Assembly: GCA_036639635.1 (NCBI GenBank)
Contig: JAVWIF010000034.1
Location: 1 to 19,073, forward strand
Origin: JAVWIF01 sp036639635
Lineage (GTDB): Bacteria > Bacillota_I > Bacilli_A > Erysipelotrichales > Erysipelotrichaceae
Direction: 5' to 3'
Length of the DNA: 19,073 nucleotides
A model generated the notes under the pieces. The model made no database searches. It saw nothing but the letters and a program-made list of their open reading frames with translations, and was not told the origin of the DNA. Positions 1 to 7,284 of this stretch are shown in pieces. The position numbers and the translations under genes are program-made. The stretch's first letter is position 1. Each line of letters begins with the position of its first letter.

Positions 1-54
1 ATTGCTCCCAACGGATTTTAAGTCCGTTGCGTCTGCCGATTTCGCCACGACCCC
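1..54 (-). tRNA. tRNA-Leu(UAA), 5' part, cut by the window edge
   Basis: Read on the minus strand, the sequence starts with a 7-nt acceptor arm GGGGTCG (54 to 48), then U8, G9, a D arm of leucine type (GCG AAATCGGCAGA CGC) and a 5-bp anticodon stem ACGGA/TCCGT. The 7-nt loop CTTAAAA puts the anticodon TAA at 20-18. This decodes UUA leucine codons, which are abundant in the AT-rich genes here. The long variable arm, T arm and 3' acceptor strand lie beyond position 1, so the gene is partial only because the window ends. Confidence 0.93.
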
Positions 55-93
55 ACATATAAAAAGCCATTTATAGAAACACGTTGCTATAAT

Positions 94-121
94 ATTATAT
101 AATAAATCAAAGAAATTGCAA
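94..121 (-). promoter_or_regulatory. promoter of the tRNA-Leu gene
   Basis: On the minus strand a -35 box TTGCAA (121-116) is followed after 16 nt by a perfect -10 TATAAT (99-94). Transcription would start near 87, about 33 nt before the mature tRNA 5' end at 54. This gives the tRNA its own promoter, independent of the exported-protein gene upstream. Confidence 0.6.
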
Positions 122-218
122 GGAAAAAATAATTTTTTTTGAAATCGTCAATTAGAGCCTATTTATCATGTTTTTTGATTGTCTAAAGAATAGGAAAGAT
201 ATACAAAGAAAGTTTGTC

Positions 219-821
219 TTAATCCTTATTTTTTTGTAGATGAAAAGAGGCGTCCATTGGATAAATGTTATCATCAAAGTAGAGTTGATTGACAAAACCA
301 TATTTGATAATAATCTTGTTTTTCTTAAATAAATTATAGTAGTTGTAATAATCATGTAAAGATAATGAACTTGAAATATAGTTTTGGTAATGAAGAAGCA
401 TAGATATATCCATTTTTTCGACAACACTTTGAAAATAATCGGTAATGTTACCAATTTGTTGGAAAGAAGAAACAGTATAAGGAAGATGAGTATCATTGGC
501 AAGATTATCCATGTGAATATAAAGCGTGTGTTGTATACTTACATGGAAGTAAGAAGCAATTGATTTCTTTATACAAGGAAGTTGTTTTTCCATGGAAAGA
601 GAATTAATAGGCGATATATATTGACTTGCACAAGATAAAGGAAGTTGTAGTTTTGTTGGAATAAAGTTTACATTCATATGAGTATCATCTTTGATTTCCA
701 CTAAAATTACATAGGGTAAGCCTTCACTAACAAGAAGAATGTTTTTATTTTCTTTTGCGTAGATTGGCACGCAGGACATAATAGATACAATAGAAACGAT
801 TATTAATTTTTTTATATTCAT
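219..821 (-). CDS. small exported protein of unknown function, possibly LCP-like
   Basis: A 200-residue protein. Residues 1-22 look like a signal peptide: MNIKK, then a hydrophobic stretch, then a PIYA-type cleavage site before KENKN, so the mature protein is probably outside the membrane. The start is supported by GAGGTGA at 834-828, six bases before the ATG. I do not recognise the family with certainty. The pattern of a short strand (NILLVSEG), then YVILVEIKDD and NFIPTKLQLPL, then helices, loosely resembles the core of LytR-CpsA-Psr (LCP) phosphotransferases. However, the LCP arginine after IP is a threonine here and other acidic catalytic positions are not evident, so any LCP relative would be degenerate or non-catalytic. 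The gene is divergent from copZ. No strong terminator is seen between it and the tRNA; only a 5-bp AT-rich dyad (203-217) follows the stop. Confidence 0.75.
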   Translation of the reverse strand: MNIKKLIIVSIVSIMSCVPIYAKENKNILLVSEGLPYVILVEIKDDTHMNVNFIPTKLQLPLSCASQYISPINSLSMEKQLPCIKKSIASYFHVSIQHTLYIHMDNLANDTHLPYTVSSFQQIGNITDYFQSVVEKMDISMLLHYQNYISSSLSLHDYYNYYNLFKKNKIIIKYGFVNQLYFDDNIYPMDASFHLQKNKD

Positions 822-879
822 AAAAGTTCACCTCAAGCATAGTATTTGAAGCAGATTGATTTTTATACTATATAATTTA

Positions 880-888
880 TGTTATGAT
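880..888 (+). promoter_or_regulatory. extended -10 promoter of the CopZ-like gene
   Basis: TGTTATGAT (TG at 880-881, hexamer TATGAT at 883-888) is an extended -10 element about 30 nt before the ATG at 918. No good -35 box lies 17 nt upstream. The surrounding very AT-rich 822-917 region must also hold the promoter of the divergent exported-protein gene, which I could not place. Confidence 0.45.
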
Positions 889-917
889 GGAAGCATATAA
901 AAAAGGAGTAATAAGAG

Positions 918-1124
918 ATGAAAAATAAAGTAAAGGTTAAGGGAATGATGTGTGGGCATTGTGAGAGTAGAGTACAAGGCGCTATGATGAAATTAGCAGG
1001 CATAGAAGCTTGTGTTGCGAGTGCGACAGAAGGTAGCGTAGAGTGCGTTTATGATGATACGAAAGTTACATTAGGACAAATTAAAGCAGTCATTGAAGAA
1101 GTTGGCTATGAAGTAGAAAACTAA
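918..1124 (+). CDS. CopZ-like heavy-metal (copper) chaperone, HMA domain
   Basis: A 68-residue protein that is a single heavy-metal-associated domain, the usual size for CopZ/Atx1-type cytosolic chaperones. The metal-binding loop GMMCGHC has its two cysteines at residues 12 and 15, and the rest fits the ferredoxin-like fold (V-G-Y-E-V near the C terminus). In this family the CxxC pair binds Cu(I) and hands it to a P-type ATPase such as CopA. No CopA, CsoR or CopY is in the window, so partner and metal are inferred from the family. The gene has its own upstream promoter element and its own terminator, so it is a single-gene unit. The RBS is AAAGGAG, a few bases before the start. Confidence 0.88.
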   Translation: MKNKVKVKGMMCGHCESRVQGAMMKLAGIEACVASATEGSVECVYDDTKVTLGQIKAVIEEVGYEVEN

Positions 1125-1134
1125 AACGGTTTAG

Positions 1135-1162
1135 AACCTTGTGAAAGATACAAGGTTTTTTT
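1135..1162 (+). terminator. intrinsic terminator after copZ-like gene
   Basis: An 8-bp perfect stem AACCTTGT (1135-1142) / ACAAGGTT (1150-1157) with a 7-nt loop, followed by a further run of T (1158-1162). It starts 11 nt after the stop codon. Confidence 0.85.
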
Positions 1163-1183
1163 GTATGAAATAAAGAAGAATTA

Positions 1184-1192
1184 TGGTAAAAT
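1184..1192 (+). promoter_or_regulatory. extended -10 promoter of priA and the downstream cluster
   Basis: TGGTAAAAT (TG at 1184-1185, hexamer TAAAAT at 1187-1192) sits 26 nt before the priA start. A TTGTAT box at 1161-1166 is 20 nt away, which is long for a -35, so the extended -10 probably does most of the work. Together with the terminator just upstream it marks the start of the nine-gene run. Confidence 0.5.
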
Positions 1193-1218
1193 TTAGCTAG
1201 CAAAAAGGAGCACACCGA

Positions 1219-3381
1219 ATGAAAATTGCCCATGTATTTGTTGAACATCCTATTTTACATTTAGATCATACGTTCACCTATCGTTGTGATGGTTTTTTTG
1301 TGCAAAAAGGTGTACGTGTGAAAGTTCCTTTTGGTCATACGAATATTATTGGTTTTGTTAGTAAAGTCGAAGAGGTAGAAAATGTTGATAACTATGCTTA
1401 TGAGTTAAAAAGTATTCGAGAAGTGATCGATCAGACCTCTTTATTAAACGATGAACTTTTTGATTTAGCGGCTTGGATGGCAGAGGAATGTGTTGCCCCA
1501 ATGATTAGCTGTTTTCAATGTATGTTACCAGAAAAATTAAAACCTAAGTCAACACATGGAACGATTAAACAAGAAGTATGGGTTCGTTATCGTAAAGAGA
1601 TTGAAAAGATGACTCCAAAACAAACAAAAGCATTAAGTTATATAAAAGAAATGAAAGAAATGTCACGTACTTCTTTTTATCAGATGTTTAAGACACCAGG
1701 TAAGAAGTTACTTGAACTTGGTTGTATCGAAATATTTAACAAAGAAGTACAAGCAACTATATGTGAAGATACACAAACTTCTTCATCAATTAAACTAAGT
1801 GAAGAACAAACACAGGTTCTTCATGAAATACAAAAAGGAGAACACCATGAAGTATTTTTATTACATGGAGCGACGGGAAGTGGAAAAACGGAAGTATTTC
1901 TACAACTAGCAAAAGTCGAAATAGATAAAGGAAAACAAGTTTTATTACTTGTGCCGGAAATATCATTAACACCACAAATGATTGGGCGTGTGAAACAACG
2001 TTTTGGTGGGAGTGTTGCGATTTATCATTCTGGTTTAAATGCACAAGAAAAATATGAACAATATCAATTGGTAAAACAGCACAAAGTAAATATTGTCGTA
2101 GGTACACGAAGTGCTATTTTTATGCCATTTGATGCTCTTGGTATCATCATTATGGATGAAGAACATGATACTAGCTATAAACAGGATAGTGCCCCACGTT
2201 ATCACTGTCGTGATGTTGCGATTAAACGTGGAGTTTATCATGATGCAAAAGTCTTGTTGGCTAGTGCAACCCCTTCATTAGAATCCTTTGCACGCGCACA
2301 TAAGAAGGTGTATCGATTGCTCTTGATGCCTAGTAGAATTAATGGAAGTTTTCCTCATATACAATTGATTGAGATGCGTAAAGCACTAACAAATGGAGAA
2401 AGTTACTTGTTGTCAAATGCGTTATTAGCAGCTATTTATGAGCGTTTAACAAAACATGAACAAGTGATTTTATTATTGAATCGTCGAGGCTATACACCAA
2501 TTTTACGTTGTATAAGTTGTGGATATGTACAACTTTGTGAGCACTGTGATGTCGCAATGTCCTATCATAAAGATGAAAACATCTTAAAATGTCATACATG
2601 TGGTTGTACTAAAAGTGTTCCTAATCAATGCCCAGAGTGTGGAGCAAGTGCTTGGCGTTATTTAGGGATTGGTACACAAAAATTAGAAGAAGAAGTACAA
2701 TTGAAATTTCCACAAGCACGTATTATTCGCATGGACAGTGATACGACCCAAAAGAAAAATGCGCATGAAGAATTATTACGCGATTTTGGAGAGAAAAAAG
2801 CAGACATATTATTGGGTACACAAATGATTGCGAAAGGATTAGACTTTGAAAATGTTACCCTTGTAGGAATTGTAAATGGAGATGCTATGTTGAATCGCAG
2901 TGATTATCGAGCAGCAGAGTTGACCTATGATTTATTAGAACAAGCCAGTGGACGAAGTGGTCGAGGCGACAAGGATGGAGAAGTTATTATCCAAGCGTAT
3001 GATTGCAGCCATTATGCCATTCAATGTGCCGCTCACCATGATTATCAAACATTTTTTTTGAATGAAATGAACTATCGACATCTAGCAAAGTATCCACCTT
3101 ATACTTATATTATCAGTATGGTTTTTATTCATAAACAGGAAGCTTGTGTTATAGAAGGTGTTAAAGCGTGCATGCACTTGTTAGAAAACAAAGTAGATTG
3201 TAAAGTATTAGGGCCGGCTAGTTTGCACAAGATAAAAGATGAAACAAGAATGAGAATTTTATTAAAAGGAAAACAACAAAGTGTATTGTTAGCATATGTT
3301 CGTGAAGTTTATTTACACCACCAACAAAGCAAACAAAAAGCAAGATTAGAAATTGATGTCGCACCGATCAATTTAGAATAA
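1219..3381 (+). CDS. priA: primosomal protein N' (replication restart helicase PriA)
   Basis: A 720-residue superfamily 2 DNA helicase that recognises stalled or broken forks and reloads the replicative helicase. The N-terminal ~110 residues match the PriA 3'-end-binding domain (HPILHLDHTFTY). The helicase core shows Walker A GATGSGKT at residues 217-224 and the Walker B box DEEH at 313-316. The zinc-binding insert typical of PriA has cysteine pairs C431/C434, C440/C443, C458/C461 and C471/C474, all present. Motifs LLNRRGYTP, GTQKLEEE, GTQMIAKGLDF and QASGRSGRG continue the helicase half. Length is in the normal family range. The RBS AAAAGGAG precedes the ATG. As in B. subtilis it precedes rsmB-rlmN-prpC-prkC, but def and fmt are absent and a PAP2 gene follows directly. 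Confidence 0.97.
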   Translation: MKIAHVFVEHPILHLDHTFTYRCDGFFVQKGVRVKVPFGHTNIIGFVSKVEEVENVDNYAYELKSIREVIDQTSLLNDELFDLAAWMAEECVAPMISCFQCMLPEKLKPKSTHGTIKQEVWVRYRKEIEKMTPKQTKALSYIKEMKEMSRTSFYQMFKTPGKKLLELGCIEIFNKEVQATICEDTQTSSSIKLSEEQTQVLHEIQKGEHHEVFLLHGATGSGKTEVFLQLAKVEIDKGKQVLLLVPEISLTPQMIGRVKQRFGGSVAIYHSGLNAQEKYEQYQLVKQHKVNIVVGTRSAIFMPFDALGIIIMDEEHDTSYKQDSAPRYHCRDVAIKRGVYHDAKVLLASATPSLESFARAHKKVYRLLLMPSRINGSFPHIQLIEMRKALTNGESYLLSNALLAAIYERLTKHEQVILLLNRRGYTPILRCISCGYVQLCEHCDVAMSYHKDENILKCHTCGCTKSVPNQCPECGASAWRYLGIGTQKLEEEVQLKFPQARIIRMDSDTTQKKNAHEELLRDFGEKKADILLGTQMIAKGLDFENVTLVGIVNGDAMLNRSDYRAAELTYDLLEQASGRSGRGDKDGEVIIQAYDCSHYAIQCAAHHDYQTFFLNEMNYRHLAKYPPYTYIISMVFIHKQEACVIEGVKACMHLLENKVDCKVLGPASLHKIKDETRMRILLKGKQQSVLLAYVREVYLHHQQSKQKARLEIDVAPINLE

Positions 3382-3392
3382 GGATGGAATAT

Positions 3393-4172
3393 ATGAAAGT
3401 AAAAGCAATGATTCCCTATGGTATTGGAATACTAGCCTGTTTGATAGGCGCATTTTATGATTATCAAATAACAGATACCCTCTATCAAAGTATACCGTGG
3501 CTTGGTATATTCTTTGAACGTTTTGTATTAATTCCGATTCAATTTGTCATCGTTATAAGTTTTACTATGTTATATCGAAAGTACAAAAACATAATATTTA
3601 TAATTTTTGGTTATTGTGCAAGCCTTTATGTACTCAAACATACCTTATCATATTGGATGAATACGAAAGGATTGATGATGATTATCCTGGTGGCTTTGCT
3701 TGCTTTATGTATTCTTATGGGATGTGTTTGGATAATTCAAAAATTACCACAGAAAACATTCGATAACACGTATTGGTTCTTTATGTTTATGGGTATTGTT
3801 TTACTGAGCTCAATGGTATTTACAAGTATTATAAAAGGGGCTTGGGGAAGAATTCGCTATCGTGAAATGAAAGATGCCGCCCAGTTTTGTGTTTGGTACA
3901 AGCCTTGTGGAATAGCAGGTAGTCGTTCTTTTCCTAGTGGGCATATGACAGCGTTTAGTGCTATCTTATGCTTCCTTCCTTATATTGATAAAAGAAATAA
4001 CCAACAACGTAAGATAGGGCGTATTAGCGTAATGGTACTACTCATTCTAATGGCGATTTCTAGAATGATTATGGGAGCACATTTTCTAAGTGATGTTGCG
4101 ATGGGCTTTATGATTACATACAGTTGTTATTTGGTAACAAGAAAGTATATGCGAAAGCGAGGAGTTTTATGA
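3393..4172 (+). CDS. PAP2-family membrane phosphatase
   Basis: An integral membrane protein of 259 residues with about six hydrophobic segments. It carries the three PAP2 phosphatase motifs: K148 six residues before R155 (K-GAWGRI-R, followed by Y where the classic motif has P), P181-S182-G183-H184, and S223-R224 with H230 and D234. These residues form the vanadium-haloperoxidase-like active site that removes phosphate from lipid phosphates such as undecaprenyl pyrophosphate or phosphatidic acid; the actual substrate cannot be told. I chose the ATG at 3393 because AAGGATGG at 3380-3387 is placed to serve it; an in-frame ATG at 3384 lies inside that RBS. The start is 11 nt after the priA stop and the stop overlaps the rsmB start (ATGA), so it is co-transcribed. 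Its position is where def-fmt would normally be. Confidence 0.88.
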   Translation: MKVKAMIPYGIGILACLIGAFYDYQITDTLYQSIPWLGIFFERFVLIPIQFVIVISFTMLYRKYKNIIFIIFGYCASLYVLKHTLSYWMNTKGLMMIILVALLALCILMGCVWIIQKLPQKTFDNTYWFFMFMGIVLLSSMVFTSIIKGAWGRIRYREMKDAAQFCVWYKPCGIAGSRSFPSGHMTAFSAILCFLPYIDKRNNQQRKIGRISVMVLLILMAISRMIMGAHFLSDVAMGFMITYSCYLVTRKYMRKRGVL

Positions 4173-5428
4173 AGGCAAGAGAATTGGCATTTCAGTTTTT
4201 AAAAGATATCTGTATTCAAAAGAAATATAGCAACTTATTATTACGCAATGAACTAGATAAAGCACAACAAAAAGATAAAGGACTAATAACCCAAATTGTA
4301 TATGGAACCTTACAAAACTATCGCTTATGTCGATATCAATGGACTAGTTATGTACGTAATATGCCGGATATTGAGGTTTGTATCTTATTAGATATGAGTG
4401 TATATCAGTTATTATATATGAATAAAGTGCCAGCCTATGCCATCATTAATGAAAGTGTTGATATTGCTAAAAAAAGGATTCATCAAGATTATGGAAGATT
4501 AGTGAATGCCCTTTTACATAAGGTTAACGATCATAAAGAAATCGCAATCAGCGGTACAAAAGAAGAAGTTTTAGCAATTCAGACTTCACATCCTCTTTGG
4601 CTAGTGAACATGTGGAGCGCACAATATGGTTATGAAACTAGTGCTAAGATATGTTTAAGTAATATGGAAACAAAACCAAACGCTGCGCGCGTGAATACAA
4701 ATAAAATTGATAAAGCAAGAATTATGAAAGAAGATGCGCTCTTTATTGAAGGAAATATTAGTGAGGATGCGCTTATTTATCAAGGCTCTTCTTTAGCACA
4801 AACTAGTTATTATAAAGATGGCTTTCTATCTATCCAAGATGAAGCAAGTCAACTTGTAGGACGTTTTGTAGGCCCACTACAAGGAGAGTCTATATTGGAT
4901 GTGTGTAGTGCACCTGGAAGTAAGGCTTGTCATATGGCAGAACTTATGAAAAATGAAGGAAAAGTAATAGCTGGAGATATATATGAACATCGTGTAGAAC
5001 TTATCAAAGAAGGAGCAATTCGTTTAGGCTTAGATATTGTGGAAGCTATCGTAATGGATGCAACACAATTAAATGAGATTGGAGATACTTGTTTTGATCG
5101 AGTACTGTGTGATGTGCCTTGTAGCGGATATGGCGTTCTAGCAAGAAAAAGCGATATTAAGTACCATATGCAAAGTGGTGATATGGATACACTAATCCCT
5201 TTACAACAACAAATTTTAGAAAAGAGTAGTAGTCATGTAAAAGAAAACGGGTATTTAGTCTATTCTACTTGTACATTGAATAAAAAAGAAAATGAAAAAC
5301 AAATTGAGAAATTTTTAAAAGGTCATGAAGACTTCGAACTTGTGCAACAAGAAACGATATTTCCATATACCTATCACAGCGATGGCTTTTTTATGGCAAA
5401 GATGAAAAAGATCAAGAAGAATTCATAA
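4169..5428 (+). CDS. rsmB: 16S rRNA (cytosine-967-C5)-methyltransferase RsmB
   Basis: A 419-residue SAM-dependent methyltransferase that makes m5C967 in 16S rRNA. The N-terminal ~140 residues are the NusB-like RNA-binding domain (ARELAFQFLKDI, LVNALLHKV). The Rossmann domain follows: motif I DVCSAPGSK (residues 244-252), motif IV DVPCSG with C318, and motif VI YSTCT with C368. Both cysteines of the m5C mechanism (the nucleophile in TC and the release cysteine in PC) are present. Motif I reads APGSK where most relatives have APGGK, a mild change. The start at 4169 overlaps the PAP2 stop by ATGA, with GAGGAG just before it, which points to translational coupling; an upstream in-frame ATG at 4124 lies within the PAP2 gene and lacks an RBS. 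Confidence 0.95.
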   Translation: MKARELAFQFLKDICIQKKYSNLLLRNELDKAQQKDKGLITQIVYGTLQNYRLCRYQWTSYVRNMPDIEVCILLDMSVYQLLYMNKVPAYAIINESVDIAKKRIHQDYGRLVNALLHKVNDHKEIAISGTKEEVLAIQTSHPLWLVNMWSAQYGYETSAKICLSNMETKPNAARVNTNKIDKARIMKEDALFIEGNISEDALIYQGSSLAQTSYYKDGFLSIQDEASQLVGRFVGPLQGESILDVCSAPGSKACHMAELMKNEGKVIAGDIYEHRVELIKEGAIRLGLDIVEAIVMDATQLNEIGDTCFDRVLCDVPCSGYGVLARKSDIKYHMQSGDMDTLIPLQQQILEKSSSHVKENGYLVYSTCTLNKKENEKQIEKFLKGHEDFELVQQETIFPYTYHSDGFFMAKMKKIKKNS

Positions 5429-5434
5429 TCTTGT

Positions 5435-5463
5435 TTGTTTGAGATTGTTTTATATGTTAAAAT
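5435..5463 (+). promoter_or_regulatory. candidate internal promoter before rlmN
   Basis: TTGTTT (5435-5440), a 17-nt spacer, and TAAAAT (5458-5463) preceded by TG at 5455-5456, so both a -35 and an extended -10. It lies in the only sizeable gap (51 nt) between priA and thiN. The start point would fall near 5470, leaving a very short leader in front of the rlmN RBS. Confidence 0.45.
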
Positions 5464-5479
5464 AAGGAACGGTGATACA

Positions 5480-6520
5480 ATGAAAAGTTTATATGATTTA
5501 AATTATGAAGAAATGGGTGAAATGTCATTGGTGCATGGGTGGAAAAAATTCCGTGGGCATCAGATATTTCAATGGCTATATCGTAAACGTGTAACGTCTA
5601 TTGATGATATGAGTGATCTTTCCAAAGAGACTCGTGTTACACTGAAAGAAAACTATACACTGACTCCTTTAGTATTAAAAGAAAAGCAAGTTTCTAGTGA
5701 TGGTACAACAAAATATTTATTCGCTTTAGAAGATGGATCATTAATTGAGAGTGTACTTATGCAATTTGATTATGGAAAAAGCGTATGTGTAACATCACAA
5801 GTTGGTTGTAATATGGCTTGTGCTTTTTGTGCAAGTGGATTAACAAAGAAAAAGCGGGATTTAACAAGTGGTGAAATGGTTGCCCAAGTACTTTATGTCC
5901 AAAAAGATTTAGATGCGCTAGAAGATCGATTAAGTCATATTGTGGTTATGGGAACAGGAGAACCATTTGATAACTATGATAATGTAATGAACTTTTTAGC
6001 AACAGTTAACCACGATCGCGGGTTAGGTATTGGAGCACGACATATCACGATTTCAACTTGTGGAGTAGTGCCAAGAATTTATGAGTTTGCGAAAGAGCAT
6101 ACACAATATAATTTAGCAATTTCTTTACATGCACCCAATGATGAATTAAGAAATCAATTGATGCCTGTAAATAAGGCATATCCTTTAAAGGATTTATTTG
6201 ATGCCATCCATTATTATGCAAGTGAAAATAACCGACGGTTAACATTCGAATATATTCTATTAAAAGGGGTAAATGACAAACGTGAAAATATTCATCAATT
6301 AGCAAAACTAGTTCGTGGAATAAATGCTTATGTAAATTTAATTCCTTATAACGCAGTGGATGAAAATGGATTTCAAGGTGTTGATTATGAACATGCGATG
6401 GTTTTCTATGATGCATTGATGAAACTAGGCGTAAGATGTACCATTCGTAAAGAACATGGAGCAGATATTGATGCTGCATGTGGACAGTTAAGAGTAAAAC
6501 ATATACGTAAAGAACAATAA
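5480..6520 (+). CDS. rlmN: dual-specificity 23S rRNA (adenine-2503-C2)/tRNA methyltransferase RlmN
   Basis: A 346-residue radical SAM enzyme that methylates C2 of A2503 in 23S rRNA, and A37 of some tRNAs in the family. The [4Fe-4S] cluster motif CxxxCxxC is C110-C114-C117. The two mechanistic cysteines are also there: C103 (seven residues before the cluster, in VCVTSQVGC) and C334 in DAACGQLR near the C terminus. GTGEP (the SAM-binding GGE-like motif) and STCGVVP also fit. I chose ATG 5480 because AAGGAAC/GGTGAT (5464-5476) stands before it; an in-frame ATG at 5435 would sit within the promoter-like region and has no RBS. It is more RlmN than Cfr because of the operon context. The next gene begins 17 nt after the stop. 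Confidence 0.95.
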   Translation: MKSLYDLNYEEMGEMSLVHGWKKFRGHQIFQWLYRKRVTSIDDMSDLSKETRVTLKENYTLTPLVLKEKQVSSDGTTKYLFALEDGSLIESVLMQFDYGKSVCVTSQVGCNMACAFCASGLTKKKRDLTSGEMVAQVLYVQKDLDALEDRLSHIVVMGTGEPFDNYDNVMNFLATVNHDRGLGIGARHITISTCGVVPRIYEFAKEHTQYNLAISLHAPNDELRNQLMPVNKAYPLKDLFDAIHYYASENNRRLTFEYILLKGVNDKRENIHQLAKLVRGINAYVNLIPYNAVDENGFQGVDYEHAMVFYDALMKLGVRCTIRKEHGADIDAACGQLRVKHIRKEQ

Positions 6521-6537
6521 AGTTCGAGGTGATAAGA

Positions 6538-7284
6538 TTGAAATATTTTGGAAAAAGCCACACAGGACTCAAACGAAAACAGAATCAAGATAGCATTTGT
6601 CTAGTAGAAAGCAAAGATGCCCTTTTAGCAATTGTTTGTGATGGAATTGGTGGAGGTAATGCTGGAGATGTTGCTAGTAAAATGGCTGCGGCACATATGA
6701 AAGATAGCTTTTTACATATGAAGATGCTAAAAGATGATATCCAAGTAAAACATTGGTTACAAAAAACAATTCAAGAAGCCAATGATTTGATTTTTACACA
6801 AGCTACCAAAAATCATGCACAAAAAGGCATGGGTACAACATTGGTTGGTATTTTTAAGCTACGTGATACGACCTATGTATTCAATGTTGGTGACTCACGT
6901 ACGTATGGCTTATATCAAAATGATTTTATTGCTTTAACAGAAGATCATTCCTACATAGCGGATTTATTAAAGCGTGGGGTAGTTAGCGAAGAAGAAGCAT
7001 TACATCATCCCAATCGTAATGTTTTAACAAATGCACTAGGTATTTGGGATAATGTAAAAATAGATATAAATAAAATTAGTGAAGAGTATCTTGCTTTATT
7101 AATTTGCAGTGATGGCTTACATGGGTATGTAAGTGAAAGTGCCATAAAACATGTATTAGCAGGTAATTTGAACGTTGAAGACAAAGTAAATACTTTAATA
7201 AACGAGGCATTAGATGCTGGAGGATACGACAACGTTAGTATCATTATTGTAGAAAGGGAAGGTAGCCTTTCATGGACAGAATGA
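6538..7284 (+). CDS. prpC: PP2C-type Ser/Thr protein phosphatase (PrpC/Stp)
   Basis: A 248-residue metal-dependent phosphatase that removes phosphate from targets of the adjacent PASTA kinase. Motifs in order: N16-Q17-D18, D35-G-I-G-G39 (metal aspartates), GTTLVG, NVGDSRTY, LTEDHSYI, LICSDGL and GYDNVSIIIV. These are the bacterial PP2C set and the size is normal. The start is probably the TTG at 6538, because GAGGTGA at 6526-6532 is five bases before it; the alternative GTG at 6529 lies inside that RBS. Its last codon overlaps the kinase reading frame by 13 nt, so the pair is translated together, as in many Firmicutes. It is cytosolic, with no signal or membrane segment. Confidence 0.95.
   Translation: MKYFGKSHTGLKRKQNQDSICLVESKDALLAIVCDGIGGGNAGDVASKMAAAHMKDSFLHMKMLKDDIQVKHWLQKTIQEANDLIFTQATKNHAQKGMGTTLVGIFKLRDTTYVFNVGDSRTYGLYQNDFIALTEDHSYIADLLKRGVVSEEEALHHPNRNVLTNALGIWDNVKIDINKISEEYLALLICSDGLHGYVSESAIKHVLAGNLNVEDKVNTLINEALDAGGYDNVSIIIVEREGSLSWTE

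Noticed and set aside
203..217. Weak dyad ACAAA/TTTGT just after the exported-protein gene as a terminator
   Set aside because: The 5-bp AT-only stem has no run of T after it on the minus strand, so it is not convincing.
152..502. Minus-strand open frame of 116 codons overlapping the exported-protein gene in another frame
   Set aside because: The competing frame (219-821) has a signal peptide and a strong RBS; this one has neither and is Ile/Leu/Phe-rich low-complexity sequence.
1790..2107. Minus-strand open frame of 105 codons opposite priA
   Set aside because: It overlaps the Walker A region of a certain gene; low-complexity hydrophobic composition and no RBS.
5480..6520. Cfr-type antibiotic-resistance methyltransferase
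   Set aside because: Cfr and RlmN share motifs, but the housekeeping gene order rsmB-rlmN-prpC-prkC marks this one as RlmN.
6045..6572. Long minus-strand open frame (175 codons) opposite rlmN and prpC
   Set aside because: It is rich in H, L and Y, as expected for the antisense of AT-rich coding DNA, has no family match or RBS, and lies opposite two certain genes.
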